Shown here: in pieces, positions 52,680 through 61,336 of the stretch
Layout: the number at the start of each line of letters is the position of its first letter
Numbering within the stretch: the first letter of the stretch is position 1
NCBI RefSeq assembly: GCF_052180255.1
Contig: NZ_CP197466.1
Location: forward strand, 1,178,001-1,242,000
Origin: Paenibacillus_AM sp052180255
Lineage (GTDB): Bacteria > Bacillota > Bacilli > Paenibacillales > NBRC-103111
DNA length: 64,000 bases
Direction: 5' to 3'
Program-made: the position numbers and the translations under genes
Notes under the pieces: model-generated
What the model saw: only the letters and a program-made list of their open reading frames with translations
The model's database searches: none
What the model was told of the DNA's origin: nothing

Positions 52680-53338
52680 TCGATTTTTTACGGGGTCGCC
52701 TTGCGGTTAAAGAAATAGATTATGTCGTATTGGATGTAAATGGGGTCGGGTATCGAGTATGGTGTCCAAATCCACATGAACCTAAATTTCGTGATGGAGA
52801 AGAATTAACATTGTTCGTTCATTATCATGTGAGAGAAGACGCACATCTGTTATTTGGCTTCCCGACTAGAGAAGAACAATATTTGTTTCGTAGATTAATA
52901 GAAGTATCGGGCATCGGACCGAAAGTTGCCCTCGGCATACTCGGTGGGGCTAGGCCTGAGGCTGTTATTTCGGCGATTCGTAGTGATAACCTGAACTTCT
53001 TATGCAAGTTGCCGGGTATCGGAAAAAAGACGGCTCAGCGTCTAATTCTGGACTTGAAAGACAAACTAGGTGCTGCACTGGAAGGTGGTGGAGCACTTAG
53101 TAGCGCTTCATGGGCTTCAAGTATTGATATCGGCTTAGGACTAGATCTTGTTCCAGCTGAAAGCTCTACGGGTGTCTCCTCCGAATGGCAGGCTGCCAAA
53201 GAAGTGCTGCTTGCACTTGGATATAGCGAAGCTGAGGCAGATCGAGCGATACAGTCGGTTCGTGGTAAGCTTTCAGAGACAGATAGCTCAGTTGATATTA
53301 TCGTGCGTCATGCACTGCAGGCGCTTTATAAGCAGTAG
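52676..53338 (+). CDS. ruvA: Holliday junction branch migration protein RuvA
   Basis: Binds the four-way junction and loads RuvB. The 220-residue protein starts MIDFLRGRLAVKEIDYVVLD (OB-fold), has two helix-hairpin-helix motifs (VSGIGPKVALGIL, LPGIGKKTAQRLILDL) and a C-terminal three-helix domain (about 170-220). It overlaps ruvC and is followed after 18 bases by ruvB. Confidence 0.97.
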   Translation: MIDFLRGRLAVKEIDYVVLDVNGVGYRVWCPNPHEPKFRDGEELTLFVHYHVREDAHLLFGFPTREEQYLFRRLIEVSGIGPKVALGILGGARPEAVISAIRSDNLNFLCKLPGIGKKTAQRLILDLKDKLGAALEGGGALSSASWASSIDIGLGLDLVPAESSTGVSSEWQAAKEVLLALGYSEAEADRAIQSVRGKLSETDSSVDIIVRHALQALYKQ

Positions 53339-53356
53339 AGTTGTAGGGGGATGAAC

Positions 53357-54361
53357 ATGGAAGATCGAATTATTTCCGCTAATTTAATGATGGAAGATAG
53401 CGGAGTCGAGTTTAGTCTGCGTCCTCGCTATTTAGCGGAATATATTGGACAAGCACAAGCCAAAGAAAATTTAAAAATATATATTGAAGCTGCTAAGCAG
53501 CGTAAGGAAGCGCTTGACCATGTGCTTTTGTATGGTCCTCCTGGACTTGGTAAAACGACGTTGTCGAACATTATTGCCAATGAACTGGGGGTCGGTATCC
53601 GAACGACTTCAGGTCCAGCGATTGAACGCCCTGGTGATCTAGCTGCGATCCTTACCAACTTGCAGGAAGGCGATGTTCTTTTCATTGATGAAATTCATCG
53701 CTTGCATCGTACAGTGGAAGAAGTACTGTATCCAGCTATGGAGGATTTTGCACTCGATATTATTATCGGAAAAGGACCATCCGCACGATCTGTTCGTCTG
53801 GACTTGCCTCCTTTTACACTAATTGGTGCGACAACTCGGGCAGGTTTGCTCTCATCTCCACTTCGAGATCGTTTTGGCGTTGTGTCACGCCTTGAATATT
53901 ATTCTGTGGATGAACTGACTTATATCGTATCTCGTACAGCTGACATATTGGAAGTAGGGATTGTCGGTGAGGCGGCTAGAGAGATTGGGATGCGTTCACG
54001 AGGTACACCGAGGATTGCGAACCGCTTGTTGAAGCGGGTGCGTGATTTTGCACAAGTAATAGGTGACGGTATCATTACGCCTGAAATTGCAGCACAAGCT
54101 CTAAAATCGATTCAGATCGATGACTTGGGTCTCGATGAGATTGATCACAAAATGCTTCGCTCGATCATCACGAGTTTTGCTGGGGGACCTGTAGGTCTTG
54201 ATACAATTGCGGCAACAATCGGGGAAGAAAGTCAGACGATTGAAGATGTCTATGAGCCCTATTTGCTTCAAATCGGTTTTTTGCAACGTACACCAAGAGG
54301 TCGTATGGTAACGCCTCAAGCTTACAATCATTTGGGTATTCCAATTCCTAAATCAAATTAA
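53357..54361 (+). CDS. ruvB: Holliday junction branch migration helicase RuvB
   Basis: Hexameric AAA+ motor for branch migration. The 334-residue protein has Walker A GPPGLGKTT, Walker B VLFIDEIHRL, sensor IGATTRAG, the arginine-finger region and a C-terminal winged helix (YLLQIGFLQRTPRGR). ATG 53357 has TAGGGGG at a suitable 6 bases; ATG 53351 is too close. Confidence 0.97.
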   Translation: MEDRIISANLMMEDSGVEFSLRPRYLAEYIGQAQAKENLKIYIEAAKQRKEALDHVLLYGPPGLGKTTLSNIIANELGVGIRTTSGPAIERPGDLAAILTNLQEGDVLFIDEIHRLHRTVEEVLYPAMEDFALDIIIGKGPSARSVRLDLPPFTLIGATTRAGLLSSPLRDRFGVVSRLEYYSVDELTYIVSRTADILEVGIVGEAAREIGMRSRGTPRIANRLLKRVRDFAQVIGDGIITPEIAAQALKSIQIDDLGLDEIDHKMLRSIITSFAGGPVGLDTIAATIGEESQTIEDVYEPYLLQIGFLQRTPRGRMVTPQAYNHLGIPIPKSN

Positions 54362-54405
54362 GCTTGCATACGTCAAAGATTCCGCGGGAGAGGATGAACT
54401 TAAAG

Positions 54406-56490
54406 ATGAAATTAAGCAAATTATGGATGCATACGGGGAAATATGTTATAGCAGGAGCTCTATTATTTGGCGCTACATTGCCAATTGCAACAACCTCAAC
54501 TTATGCAGCTGCAGCTGTACCTAAGCTAGATCAAATACGAGTTGCATTGTTTATGAATACGAGTAAAAGCAGCAATACGTCAGTTGTTACATTGAAATCA
54601 GATAAGGGGTTTGACCTTAATGTCCGCACGCCAAATGGTTCGACGCCGCTCTTTAGTTCAGCAGATTCATCTATTCGTGCATCTGCTGATGGCTACCGCG
54701 TATTATTGCTAGAAACGGATAACCAAGGTACAGCCAAAACAATTGCAGACCAGCTTTCTAAGGGTGCTGATAAAGTGAATCTAATTACATACACGAAGCA
54801 AGGTAAGCTGATGTACCGCGCTGAGTATGGTTATTATTCAACCCAAGAGCAAGCTGCTGCTGGACGGGATTCCGTACTGCGTAATGGCACAACGAGTGCA
54901 TTGCTAGGTGCATTTAAACCTGTTGTAATAGGTAACGCTCGTTTACAAGCTGGGAATGCGGGTACTGAAAGTGAAGCAGTAAAGATGCTGGCTGTCGTGA
55001 ATCAAGCTGGTATTTATGGCAACATCGTAGTTCAACCTGACGCTTCAGGCAACCCTCAATATATGGTTTGGATTGGTGATGAACAGGACGCAGCATCATT
55101 ACAGACTTTTCAAGCATCTGCTGCGCAGCTATTACCTGGAATCTCACTGCAAGCTGTTGATTTAAAAAAGCCTTATGTCATCCGTAAGACAGATGCAGGA
55201 GCTCCTCATTTTGTATTTTATGGGGCGGGTAATACGAATTTGCTTATTCATCCTAAACAGCTTGGTGTAAGTGTGAAAGAGAAATCGGATAATACATACC
55301 GTGGTGATATTGAACTTAGCTTGTATAAAGATCGGCTCGCTGTGATTAATGAAGTAGCTTTTGAGCAGTATCTATACTCGGTAGTTGGTGCTGAGATGGG
55401 GGGATCTTTCCCGACTGAAGCATTGAAAGCGCAAGCTGTATCTGCTCGCACTTATGCATTAATGAATGGTCTGGCCTATGATATCGCTCATGTGGTTGAC
55501 AATACTTATGATCAAGCCTATTACGGCATGAGCAGAGAAGCGAGTAACGTCAATCAAGCTGTGGATGCAACCAAAGGCGAAGTGATCATCGATGCACAGC
55601 AAAAATTAGTTGCTCCATTCTACTCTGCAAGTGCGGGTGGCGTAACAGCAGACCCTTCTGAGGCATGGGGTGGCCAAGGATATGATTATTTAAAAAGTGT
55701 CAGTTCGCCTGATGAGGCAACTGCTGAAAAATGGTATCGAGTTCTATTGAATGATGGAAAGACCGGTTATGTATTTGGAAATTATATGAAAGCAACAGGT
55801 AATTCGACAGTTGCTGGATTTTCATATTACCGGGTCACAGAACCGAACTTGAATGTTCGGATGGCACCAACGACATTCGCATCACTTGGACCCATTATTG
55901 GGAAGCTAAATGTTGGTGATCAAGTCGTCGTTTTAGAAGAAGTAATGATTGCGTCACCTTATGTGTGGGAAAGGGTCTTTGATGCAGCATCACTTGCTAA
56001 TACACTAGGTAAAAATGGGGTATCGGTCAATGGGCGTATCTCTTCATTTGAAATTACGAAGCGGGGTCCATCAGGTCGAGTTGTAGAAGTTTCTGTGAAT
56101 GGTCAGCCGATCAAAGTGAAAAATCCGGATGCAATTCGAACGACACTAGGCTCTCTTCCAAGCACATTGTTTGAAATTGAACAAACCGGGCGTTATACTA
56201 TAAAAGGCGCTTCGGCTGTAAACAATCGGGATAATTCACAGCCTATCTATGCTTTGACCGGAAATCAATCGCAAGGAACGCAAATCTCGCAATCCCAGTA
56301 TTTTGTGCTTGGAGCAAGTGGTAAGGGTAATTCATTGACTTCAGATCCTAATTTCCGTATTATCGGGAAAGGATATGGACATGGAATTGGAATGTCCCAG
56401 TATGGAGCTAAGAATTATGCCCTTCAAGGCTTTACGTATTTGCAAATCATTCAGGCATATTATAATGGAGTAACACTAACAAAAGGATGA
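54406..56490 (+). CDS. SpoIID/LytB-domain protein with SH3-like insertions
   Basis: Secreted wall-associated protein of 694 residues. After a signal peptide (about 1-36, ending near TYAAAA) comes a region of about 230 residues with SPOR-like character, then a SpoIID/LytB domain (EQYLYSVVGAEMGGSFPTEA, AQAVSARTYAL, YSASAGGVTADPSEAWGG). This is interrupted by SH3-like segments (about 445-525, with LLNDGKTGYVFGNYM and NLNVRMAPTTFASLG) before the domain ends in GKGYGHGIGMSQYGA. SpoIID is a lytic transglycosylase of engulfment; this longer relative may be a vegetative or sporulation amidase activator or glycan-cutting enzyme. Start choice between 54394 and 54406 is uncertain. Confidence 0.85.
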   Translation: MKLSKLWMHTGKYVIAGALLFGATLPIATTSTYAAAAVPKLDQIRVALFMNTSKSSNTSVVTLKSDKGFDLNVRTPNGSTPLFSSADSSIRASADGYRVLLLETDNQGTAKTIADQLSKGADKVNLITYTKQGKLMYRAEYGYYSTQEQAAAGRDSVLRNGTTSALLGAFKPVVIGNARLQAGNAGTESEAVKMLAVVNQAGIYGNIVVQPDASGNPQYMVWIGDEQDAASLQTFQASAAQLLPGISLQAVDLKKPYVIRKTDAGAPHFVFYGAGNTNLLIHPKQLGVSVKEKSDNTYRGDIELSLYKDRLAVINEVAFEQYLYSVVGAEMGGSFPTEALKAQAVSARTYALMNGLAYDIAHVVDNTYDQAYYGMSREASNVNQAVDATKGEVIIDAQQKLVAPFYSASAGGVTADPSEAWGGQGYDYLKSVSSPDEATAEKWYRVLLNDGKTGYVFGNYMKATGNSTVAGFSYYRVTEPNLNVRMAPTTFASLGPIIGKLNVGDQVVVLEEVMIASPYVWERVFDAASLANTLGKNGVSVNGRISSFEITKRGPSGRVVEVSVNGQPIKVKNPDAIRTTLGSLPSTLFEIEQTGRYTIKGASAVNNRDNSQPIYALTGNQSQGTQISQSQYFVLGASGKGNSLTSDPNFRIIGKGYGHGIGMSQYGAKNYALQGFTYLQIIQAYYNGVTLTKG

Positions 56491-56496
56491 AATCAC

Positions 56497-57573
56497 ATGG
56501 ATGTTGAAGCTTTTGATTATATATTACCTGAGGAGCTAATCGCGCAGACGCCATTGGCGGATCGGACTAGCTCCCGTCTGATGACATTGAACAAGCAATC
56601 AGGCGAAATTCGTCACCAACATTTTGCTGATCTTATCCATGATATGAAAGCCGGGGATTTACTCGTGATGAACGATACACGGGTCATTCCAGCCCGGCTT
56701 TTTGGCGTCAAAAAGGACACTGGCGCTAAGGTAGAAGTGCTTCTGCTCAAATCACTGGGTGAGGACCGCTGGGAAGCGCTTGTTAAACCAGGGAAACGAA
56801 TTCGAAGTGGTGCAACGCTTGTATTTGATTCAAAACTGAGTGCGATCGTTGAAGAATCGGGTGAGATGGGATCACGCATCCTAAAATTTGAGTATGAAGG
56901 TATTTTTAATGAAATTTTAGATGAGCTTGGCCATATGCCTTTGCCGCCTTATATTAAAGAACGTTTGGATGAAAAGGACCGTTATCAGACGGTTTATGCC
57001 AAGCACGAAGGATCTGCTGCTGCACCGACAGCAGGGCTTCATTTTACGAATGAATTCTTGAAAGCTGTTAAGGATAAAGGCATTCAAATTGCTTATATTA
57101 CACTTCATGTGGGTCTTGGAACTTTCCGGCCGGTTTCTGTCGATCGGATTGAAGATCATGCGATGCATGCAGAGTACTTCGACGTCCCAGAGGAAACGGC
57201 TGCTGCAATCAATGAGACGAAAAAAAGAGGCAGTCGCGTAATTGCAGTGGGTACAACCTCTTCTCGAACACTTGAAACAGCAGCGCGTGTGAGCGCGGCG
57301 AAGCAAGAACAAGCAGATGGAGTTAAGCAATCAAGTTCTTCTGAGTTTCAACCGATTACAAGCTGTCAAGGATGGACGGATATTTTTATTTATCCAGGCT
57401 ATCAGTTCCAAGTCGTTGATGCATTAATTACGAATTTCCATTTGCCAAAATCAACATTGTTAATGTTAATCTCAGCAATGGCGGGACGTGACAATATTTT
57501 ACGAGCCTACGAAGAAGCAGTTAAAGAACGCTATCGCTTCTTTTCTTTTGGCGACGCGATGTTTATTTATTGA
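56497..57573 (+). CDS. queA: S-adenosylmethionine:tRNA ribosyltransferase-isomerase
   Basis: Makes epoxyqueuosine by transferring the ribosyl part of SAM to preQ1 in tRNA. The 358-residue protein begins with FDYILPEELIAQTPL, and has NDTRVIPARLFG, SAAAPTAGLHFT, HVGLGTFRPV and NFHLPKSTLLML, all QueA signatures. It starts 6 bases after the SpoIID-like gene and precedes tgt. Confidence 0.98.
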   Translation: MDVEAFDYILPEELIAQTPLADRTSSRLMTLNKQSGEIRHQHFADLIHDMKAGDLLVMNDTRVIPARLFGVKKDTGAKVEVLLLKSLGEDRWEALVKPGKRIRSGATLVFDSKLSAIVEESGEMGSRILKFEYEGIFNEILDELGHMPLPPYIKERLDEKDRYQTVYAKHEGSAAAPTAGLHFTNEFLKAVKDKGIQIAYITLHVGLGTFRPVSVDRIEDHAMHAEYFDVPEETAAAINETKKRGSRVIAVGTTSSRTLETAARVSAAKQEQADGVKQSSSSEFQPITSCQGWTDIFIYPGYQFQVVDALITNFHLPKSTLLMLISAMAGRDNILRAYEEAVKERYRFFSFGDAMFIY

Positions 57574-57591
57574 ATATAGATTAGGATGTGA

Positions 57592-58734
57592 ATGAAGTTG
57601 GCAGCAGTAACGTACGAACATATTAAAACTTGCAAACAGTCTGGCGCTCGTCTAGGTCTCGTTCATACACCGCATGGTACGTTTGAAACTCCGGCATTTA
57701 TGCCAGTGGGTACGCAAGCAACCGTGAAGACGATGAGTCCGGAAGAACTCAAAGTGATGGATGCGCAAATTATTTTGAGTAACACGTATCATCTATTTCT
57801 TCGCCCTGGTCATGAGATTGTTAGAAAAGCAGGTGGATTACACAAGTTCATGAATTGGGATCGTCCGATTCTAACAGATAGCGGCGGGTTTCAAGTCTTC
57901 TCATTAAGCGACATGCGTAAAATTACAGAAGAAGGCGTACACTTCCGCTCTCACTTAAATGGAGATAAGTTATTCCTTTCCCCAGAAGTAGCCATGGAAA
58001 TTCAAAATGCCCTTGGTTCGGATATCATGATGGCGTTCGACGAATGTCCACCGCCAGATGCAGATTACAATTATGTGCTCAAATCACTTGAGCGCACAAC
58101 CCGTTGGGCAGAGCGCTGCTTGAAAAGCCATGCAAGACCACATGATCAAGCACTTTTCGGTATTGTGCAAGGCGGAATGTTCAAGGATTTGCGCAAAATG
58201 AGCGCGGAGCATTTGACTTCCATGGATTTCCCGGGTTATGCTATTGGTGGACTAAGTGTTGGCGAGCCTAAACCTGTGATGTATGAGATGCTTGAATGTA
58301 CAGTTCCATTGCTTCCGACAAACAAGCCTCGTTATTTAATGGGGGTTGGGTCACCGGACGCGTTGATCGAAGGTGCAATTCGCGGTGTCGATATGTTCGA
58401 TTGCGTGCTTCCGAGTCGGATTGCGCGTAACGGAACGTTAATGACATCTAGTGGACGGTTAGTCATTCGCAATGCGAAGTTTGCGGAGGATTTTGGTCCG
58501 ATTGATCCAGAATGTTCGTGTTATACGTGTCAGAATTATAGTCGTGCGTATATTCGTCATCTCATTAAAGCAGATGAAACATTCGGTCTTCGTTTGACAA
58601 CGTACCACAATTTGCATTTCTTACTCCAATTAATGCGTGATGTCAGACAAGCTATTATGGAAGATCGCCTCTTGGATTTTCGAGATGGGTTTTTCACAAA
58701 GTATGGACTCTATGACAATGATAGAGGATTTTAA
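57592..58734 (+). CDS. tgt: queuine tRNA-ribosyltransferase (guanine exchange)
   Basis: Exchanges guanine-34 of certain tRNAs for preQ1. The 380-residue TIM-barrel protein has the catalytic Asp in ILTDSGGFQVFS, FDECPPPDADY, VQGGMFKDLR, the second Asp in DMFDCVLPSRIARNG, and the zinc cluster CSCYTCQ with a later His. queA-tgt-yajC is the Bacillus order. Confidence 0.98.
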   Translation: MKLAAVTYEHIKTCKQSGARLGLVHTPHGTFETPAFMPVGTQATVKTMSPEELKVMDAQIILSNTYHLFLRPGHEIVRKAGGLHKFMNWDRPILTDSGGFQVFSLSDMRKITEEGVHFRSHLNGDKLFLSPEVAMEIQNALGSDIMMAFDECPPPDADYNYVLKSLERTTRWAERCLKSHARPHDQALFGIVQGGMFKDLRKMSAEHLTSMDFPGYAIGGLSVGEPKPVMYEMLECTVPLLPTNKPRYLMGVGSPDALIEGAIRGVDMFDCVLPSRIARNGTLMTSSGRLVIRNAKFAEDFGPIDPECSCYTCQNYSRAYIRHLIKADETFGLRLTTYHNLHFLLQLMRDVRQAIMEDRLLDFRDGFFTKYGLYDNDRGF

Positions 58735-58756
58735 GAACTAGGGAGGAATTTTGAAG

Positions 58757-59065
58757 ATGAGTTTCTTAGCTGCTGATGCCGTTGGAGGTTCCAGTTTGTT
58801 AACCTTTTTGCCATTAATCGTGATGGTCGTGTTGTTCTACTTCTTGCTTATTCGTCCACAGCAAAAACGTACAAAAACACGTAACATGATGCTTGGCAAC
58901 TTGAAAAAAGGTGATAAAATCGTTACAATCGGCGGTTTGCATGGTACGATCATGGAAATCACTGACGATGTGATTGTTCTTCGTGTAAACGATGCAACAA
59001 AATTAACGTTTGACCGTTCTGCTATTAACACGGTTGTTTCAACTTCTGAAGCAAGCGCTTCGTAA
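58757..59065 (+). CDS. yajC: preprotein translocase accessory subunit YajC
   Basis: Single-pass membrane protein associated with SecDF. The 102-residue protein has one membrane segment (about 15-34) ending in the YFLLIRPQQKR motif, then a small cytoplasmic domain (NLKKGDKIVTIGGLHG). ATG 58757 lies 8 bases after GGGAGGAA; TTG 58751 is too close. secD, its usual partner, lies 4.4 kb downstream, separated by other genes. Confidence 0.95.
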   Translation: MSFLAADAVGGSSLLTFLPLIVMVVLFYFLLIRPQQKRTKTRNMMLGNLKKGDKIVTIGGLHGTIMEITDDVIVLRVNDATKLTFDRSAINTVVSTSEASAS

Positions 59066-59096
59066 TCCATCCCTTTTGTGTGATGGGTCATAAAAT

Positions 59097-59144
59097 AAAG
59101 GGCTGCCCAAAATGTCGATTTAGACAATGGGCGGCTCTTTTTTT
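59097..59144 (+). terminator. terminator after yajC
   Basis: AAAGGGCTGCCCA pairs with TGGGCGGCTCTTT around an inner TGTC/GACA hairpin; a T run follows. Confidence 0.85.
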
Positions 59145-59212
59145 AATTCCACATCAATAAAACCAACCTGAGCGAGTCAGCGAATCTGTACCTGCCCTCA
59201 GGTCCAAGATAA

Positions 59213-59244
59213 TAAAAACACCCTGCACTTAAACGCGCAGGATG
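59213..59244 (-). terminator. terminator of the PAP2-like gene
   Basis: On the minus strand CATCCTGC pairs with GCAGGGTG, followed by TTTTTATT. It lies 28 bases beyond the gene end. Confidence 0.8.
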
Positions 59245-59271
59245 TGGATGTTATTAAGAAAAGTAATGTGG

Positions 59272-60117
59272 TTAATCGCTCAATCCACGCTGTCGAACAG
59301 GGGTATTTACACGGTAAGGTAACCGAGCAGTCTGAGCACCCTCAGCAATTTGCAATCCATATCTGGCTGCTGTAATGCCAAGGATTAAACCGGCTCCCAT
59401 ATCAAGGAACCAATGAATACCAAGATAGAAGATGGAGAAAATAATAATAACAGCTGTAATGGCACTAAACCATTTCCAGAAAACATTACCTGATCTTGCA
59501 GCAATAATCGCAATTGTGACAGAAAGCGAAGTGTGCAAACTCGGGAAACAGTTATTCAGTCCAGACATCTCACGATACGATTGCTCAAAAGTCGGGAAGA
59601 CATTCGAGATAAGCATATTGACATTCGGATTTAAATACCATACTTCATTGACTTGGAAAAATAAATAAAATGGCATTGCCACAACGTAATTGATAATGAT
59701 GGCATAACAAAGTGCATAAAATAATTGATATTTTTTCTCCCAAGTATACAAGGCAATGGAGACTATCATTAAAGTGGAGAAAATAACGACATAGAAAAAG
59801 CTTGTGACATAAGTCAGCGTATCATTTAAGAAAAAGTGCTGAATGTTGGCTACAAAATCTTTTTCAATCTGATAAAAAATAAGAGTAAAGTCGGTTTTAT
59901 TATGGATAAACTTCTCGATCCATAACTCTAGTTTATTTATTAAGAGAATCGAGACAAGTGCTAGAAAATGTAATAAATACTTTGGGGAACGAAATAAACT
60001 TGTTATAAATGCAATCGTAATCCGAATTGGATCTTTTCTTGTTGCAATAAATAAAAGAACGATTGTACAAATTGTAGTATATACGGACACATGTGTCATT
60101 GACTCAAATGGACCCAT
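59272..60117 (-). CDS. PAP2 superfamily membrane phosphatase-like protein
   Basis: Integral membrane protein of 281 residues with about seven hydrophobic segments. The PAP2 motifs are visible near the C-terminus: CFPSLHTSLSV (with the Ser-x-His of SGH-like motif 2) and GIHWFLDMGAG (motif 3, HxxxD). A possible role is dephosphorylation of a lipid phosphate or transfer of a phospho-headgroup, as in the inositol-phosphoceramide-synthase-like branch. ATG at 60117 has AGGAGGAAAT upstream on the minus strand. Substrate unknown. Confidence 0.85.
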   Translation of the reverse strand: MGPFESMTHVSVYTTICTIVLLFIATRKDPIRITIAFITSLFRSPKYLLHFLALVSILLINKLELWIEKFIHNKTDFTLIFYQIEKDFVANIQHFFLNDTLTYVTSFFYVVIFSTLMIVSIALYTWEKKYQLFYALCYAIIINYVVAMPFYLFFQVNEVWYLNPNVNMLISNVFPTFEQSYREMSGLNNCFPSLHTSLSVTIAIIAARSGNVFWKWFSAITAVIIIFSIFYLGIHWFLDMGAGLILGITAARYGLQIAEGAQTARLPYRVNTPVRQRGLSD

Positions 60118-60214
60118 GATGTAATTTCCTCCTAAAAATTGGAGCATTTATGAAGACAACTAGGTCATTATAGCATACATATAAATTGTTTACTATGAGG
60201 TGCTCACAATTGGC

Positions 60215-60604
60215 TTACTTTCTAGAATTTACCCCAAAGATGCCGCCAATCCCCGCGGATAATAGAGACACGCATAATAATAGGAATGAACGCCCGTTCA
60301 AACCCGCATCAAAACTTAGAAATGCGATCATAAAAATGATAAGTGTATAAATGCAACCGAGCATGCCCCCATAGTACCAACCTTTAGTGCCTGATTTTTT
60401 ACCTGCAACCCAGCCACCAACAAGTAAGGAAATAATATGATTAATATATGAAAAGGCTGGCAAGTTGGATTCATTAGCAGAAGTTAATAGAAGAATGAGA
60501 GATGTGAAAAGCGTGCCTGCGAACATAATGACAAAAGCATAAATGAGGCCGGACAATATGGGTGACATCACGCGTGCCTGACTTACTTTATTGATTGGAT
60601 TCAT
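60215..60604 (-). CDS. TIGR04086-type four-helix membrane protein
   Basis: A small membrane protein, about 129 residues, with four hydrophobic segments (near SGLIYAFVIMFAGTL, INHIISLLVGGWVAG, GGMLGCIYTLIIFM, LLCVSLLSAGIGGIFG). The pattern and place downstream of yajC fit the TIGR04086 family of unknown function. The frame opens with ATG at 60616, but that codon abuts GAAGGG; the second ATG, 60604, is preferred with low certainty. Confidence 0.75.
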   Translation of the reverse strand: MNPINKVSQARVMSPILSGLIYAFVIMFAGTLFTSLILLLTSANESNLPAFSYINHIISLLVGGWVAGKKSGTKGWYYGGMLGCIYTLIIFMIAFLSFDAGLNGRSFLLLCVSLLSAGIGGIFGVNSRK

Positions 60605-60801
60605 AGTTTGGTCCATCCCTTCTTTGACTCACATTGATTTATCACATTGTATGGTCAAGCTGATAGAAATAGTACAAGTTATCTGGAATGATTGGATGGA
60701 TTGCCAAGAATTAAGCAAGTTAGAATTGTATTTTCATAAAATTGCAGGTCACACTAAGGATTGAAATCGTTAGAAATGAATAGGCGGGAGGCTTGAGAAG
60801 G

Positions 60802-61308
60802 TTGAATGAGCTGACCTTGATTCTGCGTTTGGTTCTAATTGGTTTAGTTGTGATATTGATTGTGCGCCCGATTTATAAGGTAGAAGTGGGCAAGCTGTCA
60901 GTCATTGATTTTGTCATCTTGATGATGGTTGCGCAAATTACGGTAATGGGTTTTATGGAAACTGATCGTAAAGTGATGGATGTGTTGTTACCTTTGGCGT
61001 TATTGGCAGTTGTGCGCTTCATGTTATCTGTAAAGATGCCTGTTCGAAATATACCAAAAGAAGGAATTCCTCAAGCTGCCACTAGGAGTGAACTTTTATC
61101 AAATGGGTTGATTCGTTATGAGGGGCTGCCATTACCGCTTATCTTGGATGGGAAAGTACAAGATGAAAATTTGGAAAAAATAGGGCAAACTCGGTTTTGG
61201 CTAAAAAATCAGCTGCAAGAAATGGGCGCACAAGGTTTTAAACAAGTGTTCTTCTGCTCCTTTGATCATCGCGGTCGGATGTATTTTTTGGATAAAAAGA
61301 GAAGATAA
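60802..61308 (+). CDS. DUF421/YetF-family membrane protein
   Basis: A 168-residue protein with three N-terminal hydrophobic segments (about 5-22, 33-50 and 59-75) and a small soluble C-terminal domain (LPLPLILDGKVQDENLEKI, FWLKNQLQEMGAQGFKQVFF). This is the YetF/DUF421 layout; it is on the short side. Function unknown; relatives are linked to spores. TTG 60802 lies 10 bases after GGGAGG; TTG 60793 is too close. Confidence 0.78.
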   Translation: MNELTLILRLVLIGLVVILIVRPIYKVEVGKLSVIDFVILMMVAQITVMGFMETDRKVMDVLLPLALLAVVRFMLSVKMPVRNIPKEGIPQAATRSELLSNGLIRYEGLPLPLILDGKVQDENLEKIGQTRFWLKNQLQEMGAQGFKQVFFCSFDHRGRMYFLDKKRR

Positions 61309-61336
61309 ACCTATCTGGGTAACCAGCTAGGTTTTT
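61307..61336. terminator. bidirectional terminator between DUF421 gene and spoVB
   Basis: AAACCTA-t-CTGG pairs with CCAG-c-TAGGTTT around GTAA, with a T run on the right. It starts inside the DUF421 stop codon and lies between convergent genes. Confidence 0.88.
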
